Notes: generated by a model from the sequence alone, not told the origin. A stretch of DNA of 5,281 bases from Atopobiaceae bacterium UBA7016 (GCA_002449555.1 DJXA01000249.1:6828-12108); one strand, 5' to 3'; counted from the first letter of the stretch, positions 1 through 5,281 are shown. Made by a program: numbers and translations.

Positions 1-49
1 GAACCCGTGTCCCATTTGCAACGCGGGTTCGGAACCCGAGTTGCATGTG
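1..49. repeat. Hairpin-forming intergenic sequence at window edge, downstream of nagA
   Basis: Two mutually exclusive folds are visible. In one, 1-10 pairs with 21-30 (one G-T wobble) around the 10-base loop 11-20. In the other, 17-22 pairs with 40-45 and 24-29 with 33-38, giving 12 base pairs around one mismatch and a 3-base loop. The sequence GAACCCG occurs at 1-7 and again at 32-38, and both copies can pair with CGGGTTC at 24-30. Read on the minus strand it lies directly after the nagA stop codon, so it could end nagA transcription, but there is no T-run on either side. By analogy with the perfect inverted repeat at 1937-2006, which also has a 10-base loop and a small palindrome inside each arm, this may be the visible part of a larger element whose left arm lies outside the window. 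Confidence 0.5.
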
Positions 50-1207
50 CTACTTGACGAGTGCGCCGCCCAGGTAGGTCTCGCGCAGGGTGAGGTCGGG
101 CTCCAGCACGTTGAAGTCGGCGTCGCGACCGGGCAGGATGAAACCGCACATGTCGTCGATGAGCGACATCTTCGCCGGTACCTCGCTCGCCATGCGGATG
201 GCCTGCTCGGCCGTTACGATGTTCCAGTCCACCACGTTCTTCACCGCGCGTGCCAGCGTCAAAATCGAGCCCGCAATGTTACCCTCATCGCGCAGGCGTG
301 CCACGCCGTCGGCCAAAACGATGGGCAGCTCGCCCAGCACATACTCACCCTCGGGCATGCCGCCGCAGGCCAGGCAGTCAGTGATAAGCGCCACGTGCTG
401 CCAGCCCTTCGCACGGATCAGCGCCATGGCAGCGCCCGGAGAGACGTGCTTGCCGTCGCAGATGAGCTCAGAGTAGGTGTCGGGCGTGGTCATGGCACAG
501 CCAACCAGACCGGGGTTGCGATGGTGCAGCGGGCTCATGGCGTTGTAGGTGTGCACGAAGGAGTTGGCGCCCACGGAAACGGCGGCCAGACCCTGCTCGT
601 AGGTAGCGTCCGAGTGGCCCAGCGCGCAGGCCACGCCCAGGTCGGCCAGCTGCGAGATGTAGGCGAGGCTGCCCTCGCGCTCTGGCGCCAGCGCGCTTCG
701 GCAGATGAGCCCGTGTGCGACGTCCTGCCAGCCGCGGAACACGTCCACCGACGGATCGAGCATGTAGGCCTTGTTCTGGGCACCCTTGTACTTCTCCGTG
801 AAGAACGGCCCCTCCAGGAAGATGCCCTGGATGCGCGCACCCACGTAGTCAGGCCCGCGCATCTCGTCGGCGGCATAGACGCTCGCGCAGGCGTCGCGCG
901 TCTGGTCGATGGAGGCGGTGAGCGTGGTGGGCGTCCACGAGGTGGTGCCGTGGCGCGCCAGCTCGAGCGACGAGGCGTTGAGCCCCTCTGGGTCGCAGAA
1001 CATGACGTCGACGCCAAAGAAGCCGTGGATGTGCGTATCGACAAAGCCCGGGGCAATCCAGCAGCCAGTGCGGTCGAGCACCTCGGCGCCTTCGGGCACC
1101 GCCAGCGTAAACGCGCCGAAGCGCCCGTCGGTCACAGGAAGGTAGCCGGGACCCGCAACGTATCCCGGAAGCACGAAGCGATCTGCCTTTACGTAATAGG
1201 TTCCCAT
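50..1207 (-). CDS. nagA: N-acetylglucosamine-6-phosphate deacetylase
   Basis: Cytoplasmic amidohydrolase that removes acetate from GlcNAc-6-phosphate to give glucosamine-6-phosphate, the committed step of amino-sugar use and of cell-wall GlcNAc recycling. The protein is 385 residues, normal for the family. Visible motifs in order: PGFVDTHIHG (53-62) with the metal-binding H59-x-H61 pair, LEGPF with E132, LGHSDA with H198, the substrate-site block from H219 through NAMSPLHHR (222-230), DGKH with H254, and the catalytic aspartate in ITDC (D277). The HxH pair resembles Bacillus-type NagA; E. coli NagA lacks it. I start at 1207 because GGAAGGAG (complement of 1213-1220) sits 5 bases upstream; the in-frame ATG at 1252 has no comparable site. 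No nagB adjoins it here; the next gene is divergent. All expected active-site residues are present, so the product call is secure. Confidence 0.95.
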   Translation of the reverse strand: MGTYYVKADRFVLPGYVAGPGYLPVTDGRFGAFTLAVPEGAEVLDRTGCWIAPGFVDTHIHGFFGVDVMFCDPEGLNASSLELARHGTTSWTPTTLTASIDQTRDACASVYAADEMRGPDYVGARIQGIFLEGPFFTEKYKGAQNKAYMLDPSVDVFRGWQDVAHGLICRSALAPEREGSLAYISQLADLGVACALGHSDATYEQGLAAVSVGANSFVHTYNAMSPLHHRNPGLVGCAMTTPDTYSELICDGKHVSPGAAMALIRAKGWQHVALITDCLACGGMPEGEYVLGELPIVLADGVARLRDEGNIAGSILTLARAVKNVVDWNIVTAEQAIRMASEVPAKMSLIDDMCGFILPGRDADFNVLEPDLTLRETYLGGALVK

Positions 1208-1212
1208 GGTGG

Positions 1213-1236
1213 CTCCTTCCATCAAGGTTGATACCA
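1213..1236 (-). promoter_or_regulatory. nagA ribosome binding site and tentative extended -10 promoter
   Basis: On the minus strand, TGGTATCAA (complement of 1228-1236) resembles an extended -10 element (TG-N-TATAAT), followed closely by the strong GGAAGGAG site at 1213-1220. No convincing -35 hexamer is present at the right distance. A start from this -10 would give a very short leader, with the ribosome binding site almost at the RNA 5' end. The ribosome binding site is solid and fixes the gene start; the promoter is weakly supported. Confidence 0.35.
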
Positions 1237-1328
1237 TCCCATTGTGCCGCAACGTTCGGCGCAGAGCTCCCTCAACCCATAACGAGCTTCATATGATGGC
1301 AGTATCGCACGGTTAACGGATGATTTGG

Positions 1329-1376
1329 GCACGTTACCAACACGTGCGTGTCGCACCCCGCCAATGATGGTATTGT
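1329..1376 (+). promoter_or_regulatory. Tentative EIIA promoter with upstream inverted repeats
   Basis: TGGTATTGT (1368-1376) fits an extended -10 element and lies about 40 bases before the EIIA start codon. No good -35 hexamer is seen, which is tolerated in extended -10 promoters. Just upstream are two short inverted repeats that could be operator half-sites: GCACGT (1329-1334) with ACGTGC (1342-1347), and GTGCG (1344-1348) with CGCAC (1352-1356). They overlap, so they would be alternatives. No match to a known regulator consensus was recognised. Confidence 0.3.
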
Positions 1377-1417
1377 GACTAAAGTTTGTCCCTCACTACC
1401 GAATGGAGGAGCACTTC

Positions 1418-1864
1418 ATGAGCGACTACATCAACGCATCGCACGTCTTCCTGGACAACCCTGCCACCACCATTGACGAGGTCTTCGCCTTCCTGTCTGA
1501 CAAGGCAATTGAGCTCGGCATCTCCGACGACCGTGACGCCGTCCTCGAGGCCTTCAAGGCCCGCGAAGCTCTGGGCAGCACCGGCATGACTGGTGGCTTT
1601 GCCATTCCGCACGCCAAGACCGACGCCGTCAAGGCCGCTTCCCTCATCGCTGTCAAGTTCTCCGACACCGTCGAGTGGGCCTCCATGGACGGCGAGCCCA
1701 TCAAGGCCGCCATCGGCCTGTTCGCCCCCGCGAGCGACCCCACCACGTACCTTGGCCTGCTCTCCAAGGTTGCCGTTCTTCTCCACGACGAGAAGTTCCG
1801 CGCCGGCATCTTCGCGTCTGAGGACGTCGAGGAGATCGCCGCTGCCATCGCCGCTGGCCTGTAA
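1418..1864 (+). CDS. Stand-alone PTS EIIA protein, fructose/mannitol type
   Basis: A 148-residue protein forming one complete PTS EIIA type-2 domain (fructose/mannitol/PtsN superfamily). Such proteins take phosphate from HPr on a histidine and pass it to an EIIB domain, or act as regulatory phosphoacceptors. The phosphoacceptor motif GGFAIPHAKT (59-68) places the active histidine at H65. The later block has the family pattern W-x-x-M-DGEP (86-93) and a leucine-rich helix. The second histidine usually found before that helix (HL) is replaced by Y111. No EIIB or EIIC gene is adjacent, so its sugar and partner cannot be read here. The start at 1418 follows GGAGGAG (1405-1411) with a 6-base spacer; an in-frame ATG at 1403 overlaps that site and is unlikely. 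It is divergent from nagA and ends in its own terminator, so it appears monocistronic. Fructose subtype is the best match; mannitol or PtsN-like use is possible. Confidence 0.88.
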   Translation: MSDYINASHVFLDNPATTIDEVFAFLSDKAIELGISDDRDAVLEAFKAREALGSTGMTGGFAIPHAKTDAVKAASLIAVKFSDTVEWASMDGEPIKAAIGLFAPASDPTTYLGLLSKVAVLLHDEKFRAGIFASEDVEEIAAAIAAGL

Positions 1865-1888
1865 GCCATCAGCTGATAGCTGCATGCC

Positions 1889-1926
1889 AGAGGGGGCCGA
1901 CGCCACGTGCGCCGGCCCCCTCTTTT
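1889..1926 (+). terminator. Intrinsic terminator of the EIIA gene
   Basis: An 11-bp GC-rich stem (1889-1899 with 1913-1923), extended inside by a further 3 bp (1901-1903 with 1909-1911), is followed by TCTTTTC. It starts 25 bases after the EIIA stop codon. Stem and T-run match a classical rho-independent terminator reading rightward; in the reverse direction there is no T-run. Confidence 0.88.
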
Positions 1927-1936
1927 CGTCTGACAA

Positions 1937-2006
1937 ACGCTGAGACGTTGGGGGTAGCCCCCTTTGCTGCGTGCAACAAAGGGGGCTACCCCCAACGTCT
2001 CAGCGT
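1937..2006. repeat. Perfect 30-bp inverted repeat with nested palindromes
   Basis: Positions 1937-1966 are the exact reverse complement of 1977-2006, with a 10-base loop (1967-1976). Each arm contains its own short hairpin: GGGGG-TAG-CCCCC at 1950-1962 and GGGGG-CTA-CCCCC at 1981-1993, so the DNA or RNA can fold as one long stem or as two small ones. It lies between the convergent ends of the EIIA and ROK genes, 11 bases beyond the EIIA terminator and 13 bases past the ROK stop codon. It may terminate ROK transcription on the minus strand, where only a short T-run (GCGTTTG) follows. It could equally be a dispersed palindromic repeat: the core GGGGTAGCCCC recurs at 4780-4790. Confidence 0.9.
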
Positions 2007-2019
2007 CTCGATTGTGGTA

Positions 2020-2958
2020 CTAGTGCTCGGACAGGGCCTGGAAGGCGCAGCCGTACATGGCGGCGTCGTTGCCCAGGCTGGCCGGCAGGATGCGCGTGCT
2101 GGCGCTGGGAGCCAGGCAGTACTTGCGATAGGCCGTGCGCAGGTCCTCGGAGTACAGCTTGAAGCCGCCGCCCACGCCGCCGCCGATCAGGTAGACCTGC
2201 GGGTCAACAACGGCAGAGATCTGCGCCATGGCGTAACCCAGGTAGTCGCACATCTTGTCGATGGCAACCTTGGCGGCCTTGTCGCCCGCGCGATGCGCGT
2301 TGAAGATGGACAGCGTGTCGGTGGGGCCGTCCAGCTGCACCGGCGTCACGCCGAGCTCCTCGCAAGCGGCCTTGTAGCCGTTGACGATGCCCTTGGCCGA
2401 AGCGTACTGCTCAAGGCAGCCCTTGCGGCCGCAGCCGCACGACTCGGTCTCGTCGCGGTTCACGGTGATGTGGCCAATCTCGCCGCCGGCACCAAAGGCG
2501 CCCGAGATGAGCTTGCCGTTGGCAACCACGCCGCCGCCAACGCCCGTGCCGATGGCGATGAGCACGAAGCTCTTGGAGCCCTTGGCGGTGCCCTGCCACA
2601 GCTCGCCCAGAGCGGCCGCGTTGGCGTCGTTCACGAAGGCAAGGTTGGCGCGCGGGAACTCGCGCAGGATGGCGGCCTTCAGGCCATCGGGGTCAAGCTC
2701 GATGTTGGCGAGCATGCCCACCTCGCCGTCGTCGTCAACCGGACCGGGAACGTCCAGGCCGATGGCGATGACGTCGTCAGGCTCGCCACCGTTCTCACGC
2801 AGCAGGGCCTTCAGACCGTTGGTGACCACGGCAAACGCGGCCTCGCTGACGATCTCGCCCGTCGGAATCTTGGTAACGGCGTCAAGCGTGCCCTCGGTCG
2901 AGAACAGGCCGACCTTGATGCTGGTGCCGCCGATGTCAATGCCCAGTACACGATCCAT
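2020..2958 (-). CDS. ROK-family sugar kinase, probable glucokinase
   Basis: A 312-residue cytoplasmic kinase expected to phosphorylate a free hexose, most likely glucose, at C6 using ATP. Domain features in order: N-terminal phosphate-binding loop DIGGT (8-12), catalytic-site block NDANAAALGE (110-119) with D111 as the general base, glycine-rich GTGVGGG (137-143), EIGH (160-163), and the ROK zinc motif CGCGRKGCLE (174-183). H163, C174, C176 and C181 are the expected zinc ligands. No N-terminal helix-turn-helix is present, so it is an enzyme and not a ROK repressor. The NDANAAALGE block is typical of glucokinases (glk/glcK), but N-acetylglucosamine or N-acetylmannosamine kinase activity cannot be excluded, and the nearby nagA leaves that open. 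The start at 2958 follows AAAGGGG on the minus strand with a 7-base spacer. It is convergent with the EIIA gene and divergent from the peptidase gene, so it forms its own transcription unit here. Confidence 0.92.
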   Translation of the reverse strand: MDRVLGIDIGGTSIKVGLFSTEGTLDAVTKIPTGEIVSEAAFAVVTNGLKALLRENGGEPDDVIAIGLDVPGPVDDDGEVGMLANIELDPDGLKAAILREFPRANLAFVNDANAAALGELWQGTAKGSKSFVLIAIGTGVGGGVVANGKLISGAFGAGGEIGHITVNRDETESCGCGRKGCLEQYASAKGIVNGYKAACEELGVTPVQLDGPTDTLSIFNAHRAGDKAAKVAIDKMCDYLGYAMAQISAVVDPQVYLIGGGVGGGFKLYSEDLRTAYRKYCLAPSASTRILPASLGNDAAMYGCAFQALSEH

Positions 2959-2983
2959 AGTGCTTCCCCTTTCAGAAGGCGTG

Positions 2984-3050
2984 GTGTCTCACAACGCGAC
3001 ACGCTTAGTATCGCGCAAATTGGCAACTCGATGTTGAGACACGGCATAAT
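2984..3050. promoter_or_regulatory. Divergent control region between ROK kinase and M32 peptidase
   Basis: This lies in the 170-bp gap between two divergent genes. For the plus strand, TTGGCA (3020-3025) and CATAAT (3045-3050) each match the housekeeping hexamers at five of six positions, but the 19-base spacer is longer than usual. An exact 8-bp inverted repeat, GTGTCTCA (2984-2991) with TGAGACAC (3035-3042), spans the region. A smaller pair, CGCGA (2995-2999) with TCGCG (3011-3015), lies inside it. These could be operator half-sites. I found no convincing minus-strand promoter for the kinase gene. Confidence 0.3.
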
Positions 3051-3128
3051 CGTGCTGATACGCGTCGTGTTCGGTCTTCGTGGGCTACACTTTGAAGGTG
3101 TACCGACGCACCAGACCCTGGAGGACCC

Positions 3129-4745
3129 ATGAGCGAGCTTGAACCCACCACAACCGAAACCCAAACTACGCCCAATCCGTCGGAGGGAAAGCATCTGCGC
3201 ATTCCCGGCACGCCCGAGATGGCAGCCCCGGCAGCCCTCGACAACCCCAAGGCAGACCAGGCCGCCCTTGATGACCTCGAGCGCCACCTGTACGCCCATC
3301 GCTATGCCATAAGCGGCATCGCCACCTTCAGCAGCACCATCGATCCCCCGAAGTCGTCGCGCGACAGCGCCGAGGCCATGGCTATCCTCGAGCAGGAGGA
3401 CCACGAGCTGCTGTGCTCTGAGGAGACGGGCGCCCTGCTCGACCGCCTGCAGGCCCACTCCGAGCTGCTCACGCCCACGCAGCTCGCGCAGGTCAAGGTG
3501 CTGCGCCGCAGCCGCGCGCAGCTGGTGGACGTACCGTCCGACGAGCAGGCGGATTTCACGCGCCTGACCAGCGAGGCCTACAACGTGTGGCTGAAGGCCA
3601 AGACCTCGAACGACTGGGAGCCGTTCGAGCCGTACCTCGACCGCATCGTCACCTCCATGCGCACCATCGCCGGCTACAAGAACGCCGAGAAGGACCCGTA
3701 CGACGTCTGGCTGGACGAGTTTGAGCACGGCACGAGCCGCGCCTTCTACGACACGTTCTTTACGCAGGTCAAGGACGTAGTGGTGCCGCTTCTGGCCGAC
3801 GTCATGGCCTCTGGGCGACAGCCGTCGCGCCGTCCGCTGGAGGGCAAGTTTGACGCCCAGCGCCAGTGGGCGCTCGCCCGCGACATCATGGACCTTGAGG
3901 GCCTGGAAAAGGACGTCATGCTGCTGCTTCAGACCGAGCACCCCTTCACCGACGCCCTCACCACCAACTACGGCATCATCGCGAGCCACGTGCACGAGGA
4001 CAACGTCATCTCGAACATCTACTCCATGCTGCACGAGGGCGGCCACGCGCTGTACGAGACCAACGTCAACCCTGACTTCAACTACACGTCGCTTAAGGGC
4101 GGCACCTCCATGGGCATGCACGAGTCCCAGTCGCGCTTCTTTGAGAACTACGTGGGCCGCAGCGAGGAGTACGCGCCGCACCTGCTGCGCGCCATGCGCA
4201 AGCACTTCCCCGGCCAGATGAACCGCGTGACCGCGCGCCAGCTCTTCCTCATTGCCAACCGCGCCGAGCCGAGCCTCATCCGCACCGAGGCCGACGAGCT
4301 CACCTATCCGCTGCACGTGCTCATCCGGTATGAGATCGAGCAGCTTTTGATGTCGGGCGAGGCTACGGCAGCCGACATCCCCGGCCTGTGGGCAGACCGC
4401 TACAAGGCCTACCTGGGCGTGCGCGTACCCGGTGCCGCGCAGGGAGCGCTTCAGGACATGCACTGGTCGCAGGGCATGATTGGCTACTTCCCCACCTACG
4501 CGTTTGGCAGCGCCATCGGAGCTCAGCTGCGCGCCGCCATGATCAAGCAGGGCATGGACTTCTTCGGCCTTCTTGCCGACGGCAACCTTGGGCCCATCCG
4601 CGAGTGGCTGCGCGTCAACATCTGGCAGTACGGCCGCTCGAAGGACTCTGACGAGCTCATCCGCAATGCCTGCGGCGAGGACTTCTCCGCCAAGTACTTC
4701 ACGGACTACCTCGTCGAGAAGTACTCGATGATCTACGGCCTGTAA
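3129..4745 (+). CDS. M32-family (Taq-type) metallocarboxypeptidase
   Basis: A 538-residue zinc carboxypeptidase of family M32, related to Thermus aquaticus carboxypeptidase Taq and Bacillus YpwA, which trims residues from peptide C-termini in the cytoplasm. The zinc site is intact: HEGGH (302-306) gives H302, E303 and H306, and HESQ (331-334) gives the third ligand E332. Other family signatures are HPF (271-273), IRTEAD (384-389), GALQDMHW (439-446) and GYFPTY shortly after. Two departures stand out. The DXRXT motif expected between HPF and HEXXH is replaced by YGIIA (281-285), and the N-terminal tryptophan/aspartate motif preceding MP is replaced by FSSTIDPP (67-74). Residues 1 to about 48 form a Thr/Pro/Ala-rich extension without signal peptide, making it longer than the usual roughly 500 residues. 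GGAGG lies just upstream of the start. The family is secure; specificity is uncertain. Confidence 0.93.
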   Translation: MSELEPTTTETQTTPNPSEGKHLRIPGTPEMAAPAALDNPKADQAALDDLERHLYAHRYAISGIATFSSTIDPPKSSRDSAEAMAILEQEDHELLCSEETGALLDRLQAHSELLTPTQLAQVKVLRRSRAQLVDVPSDEQADFTRLTSEAYNVWLKAKTSNDWEPFEPYLDRIVTSMRTIAGYKNAEKDPYDVWLDEFEHGTSRAFYDTFFTQVKDVVVPLLADVMASGRQPSRRPLEGKFDAQRQWALARDIMDLEGLEKDVMLLLQTEHPFTDALTTNYGIIASHVHEDNVISNIYSMLHEGGHALYETNVNPDFNYTSLKGGTSMGMHESQSRFFENYVGRSEEYAPHLLRAMRKHFPGQMNRVTARQLFLIANRAEPSLIRTEADELTYPLHVLIRYEIEQLLMSGEATAADIPGLWADRYKAYLGVRVPGAAQGALQDMHWSQGMIGYFPTYAFGSAIGAQLRAAMIKQGMDFFGLLADGNLGPIREWLRVNIWQYGRSKDSDELIRNACGEDFSAKYFTDYLVEKYSMIYGL

Positions 4746-4751
4746 ACGCGC

Positions 4752-4818
4752 GTGCGCTTTTGGGGGTGAGTGCGGTTTAGGGGTAGCCCCTAAACCGCAC
4801 TCACCCCCAAAAGCGCAC
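4752..4818. repeat. Perfect 32-bp inverted repeat with 3-base loop upstream of dtd
   Basis: Positions 4752-4783 are the exact reverse complement of 4787-4818, separated only by TAG. The apex is GGGG-TAG-CCCC (4780-4790), the same 11-base core found in each arm of the repeat at 1937-2006. It begins 6 bases after the peptidase stop codon and ends 12 bases before the dtd ribosome binding site. No T-run follows in either direction, so it is not a textbook intrinsic terminator, though so strong a stem could still stop or pause polymerase, protect the 3' end of the peptidase mRNA, or act at DNA level as a cruciform. It occupies most of the 99-bp gap, and no clear dtd promoter is visible after it. 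Confidence 0.92.
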
Positions 4819-4844
4819 CTAGCATTTCCAGAGGAGCACGTACC

Positions 4845-5281
4845 ATGCGAGCCCTGTTGCAACGTGTCACGAGCGCGTCGGTCTCGGTCGGGGGCGAGGT
4901 CGTCGGGTCATGCGGCCTTGGCTACCTCATCCTCCTCGGCGTGGGACCTGACGACACTGAGGCGCAGGCCGAGCGCCTCTGGAACAAGATCCGCAACCTG
5001 CGCATCTTTAGCGACGAGAACGGCAAGATGAACCTGTCGCTTCTCGACGTGGGCGGCTCAGTGGTGGTGGTCTCGCAATTCACGCTGTATGCCGACTGCC
5101 GCCGCGGCAACCGACCGGCCTTTGTGAAGGCCGCGGGCCCCGAGCTAGGCAACCGCCTTTATGAGTACTTCTGCCAGCTCGCGGCGGCCGAGGTGCCTTG
5201 CGGCACGGGCATCTTCGGAGCAGACATGCAGGTCAGCCTCGTCAACGACGGTCCCGTCACCATCTGGCTCGACACCGACGA
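4845..5281 (+). CDS. dtd: D-aminoacyl-tRNA deacylase, 3' end cut by window
   Basis: Cytoplasmic proofreading enzyme that hydrolyses D-amino acids from mischarged tRNAs, and in this family also glycine from tRNA-Ala, keeping D-residues out of translation. The visible 145 codons cover essentially the whole protein; E. coli Dtd has 145 residues. Both family motifs are present: SQFTLYAD (77-84), including T80, and NDGPVT (134-139), containing the Gly-Pro pair that enforces chirality at the dimer-shared active site. The N-terminus MRALLQRVTSASVSV and the segment RIFSDENGKMNLS also match the family closely. The start at 4845 follows GAGGAG (4831-4836) with an 8-base spacer. The reading frame runs off the window after WLDTD, and only a few residues can be missing. 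It lies 99 bp after the peptidase gene on the same strand, but the strong hairpin between them makes co-transcription doubtful. Confidence 0.95.
   Translation, partial: MRALLQRVTSASVSVGGEVVGSCGLGYLILLGVGPDDTEAQAERLWNKIRNLRIFSDENGKMNLSLLDVGGSVVVVSQFTLYADCRRGNRPAFVKAAGPELGNRLYEYFCQLAAAEVPCGTGIFGADMQVSLVNDGPVTIWLDTD

Noticed and set aside
41..1231. 396-codon open frame on the plus strand opposite nagA
   Set aside because: It is a composition shadow of nagA: no domain, biased translation, and no credible ribosome binding site.
1208..1252. Upstream in-frame ATG at 1252 giving a 15-residue longer NagA
   Set aside because: The added residues do not resemble NagA N-termini, and the strong GGAAGGAG site lies immediately before the ATG at 1207.
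1889..2006. A riboswitch or structured ncRNA formed by the adjacent hairpins
   Set aside because: The structures lie after genes and between convergent ends, with no downstream gene on the plus strand to control, and no known riboswitch core was recognised.
1948..3132. 394-codon open frame on the plus strand opposite the ROK gene
   Set aside because: It starts inside the 1937-2006 palindrome, lacks a ribosome binding site and family motifs, and mirrors the well-supported kinase gene.
1937..4818. The two long palindromes as ends of a transposon carrying the kinase and peptidase genes
   Set aside because: Their arms are different sequences outside the 11-base core, no transposase or integrase lies between them, no target duplication is seen, and the enclosed genes look housekeeping in composition.
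2811..4862. Very long open frame (683 codons) on the minus strand, antisense to the peptidase gene
   Set aside because: It overlaps a peptidase with intact family motifs, has His/Val/Arg/Leu-rich low-complexity translation with no recognisable domain, and runs across the 4752-4818 palindrome and into the ROK gene. Long antisense frames are expected from strong G/C third-position bias.
1..5281. A defence, toxin-antitoxin, CRISPR, prophage or other undescribed multigene system
   Set aside because: All five coding regions belong to well-known metabolic or housekeeping families, and no repeat-spacer array, integrase or unexplained gene cluster is present.

Overview
The window is a GC-rich, gene-dense bacterial chromosome segment with strong G/C third-position bias. 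Together with clear GGAGG-type ribosome binding sites and long, very GC-rich hairpins between genes, this suggests a high-GC Gram-positive, possibly a Coriobacteriia member (Collinsella/Olsenella-like). The taxonomic guess rests on overall impression and remembered family resemblance, not on a search.

Layout, left to right. Positions 1-49 hold a hairpin-forming sequence cut by the window edge. nagA (minus strand, 50-1207) encodes N-acetylglucosamine-6-phosphate deacetylase. A 210-bp divergent promoter region separates it from a stand-alone fructose-type PTS EIIA gene (plus, 1418-1864), which ends in a canonical intrinsic terminator. A very long perfect inverted repeat (1937-2006) follows, between the convergent ends of the EIIA gene and a ROK-family sugar kinase gene (minus, 2020-2958). 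A second divergent region (2959-3128) leads to an M32 (Taq-type) metallocarboxypeptidase gene (plus, 3129-4745). A 99-bp gap filled mainly by another perfect 32-bp-arm hairpin precedes dtd (plus, 4845 to the window end, cut within its last codons), a D-aminoacyl-tRNA deacylase.

Functionally, the left part carries three sugar-handling genes: amino-sugar deacetylation, PTS phosphotransfer and ROK phosphorylation of free sugar. Their orientations give three separate transcription units rather than one operon, so a common pathway is only suggested. The right part holds two housekeeping-type genes, for peptide trimming and tRNA proofreading. I see no mobile element, CRISPR array, toxin-antitoxin or defence system, and no RNA gene. 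The most unusual material is the set of long intergenic inverted repeats, two of which share the 11-base core GGGGTAGCCCC, and an M32 peptidase that keeps its zinc site but has lost the family's DXRXT motif.
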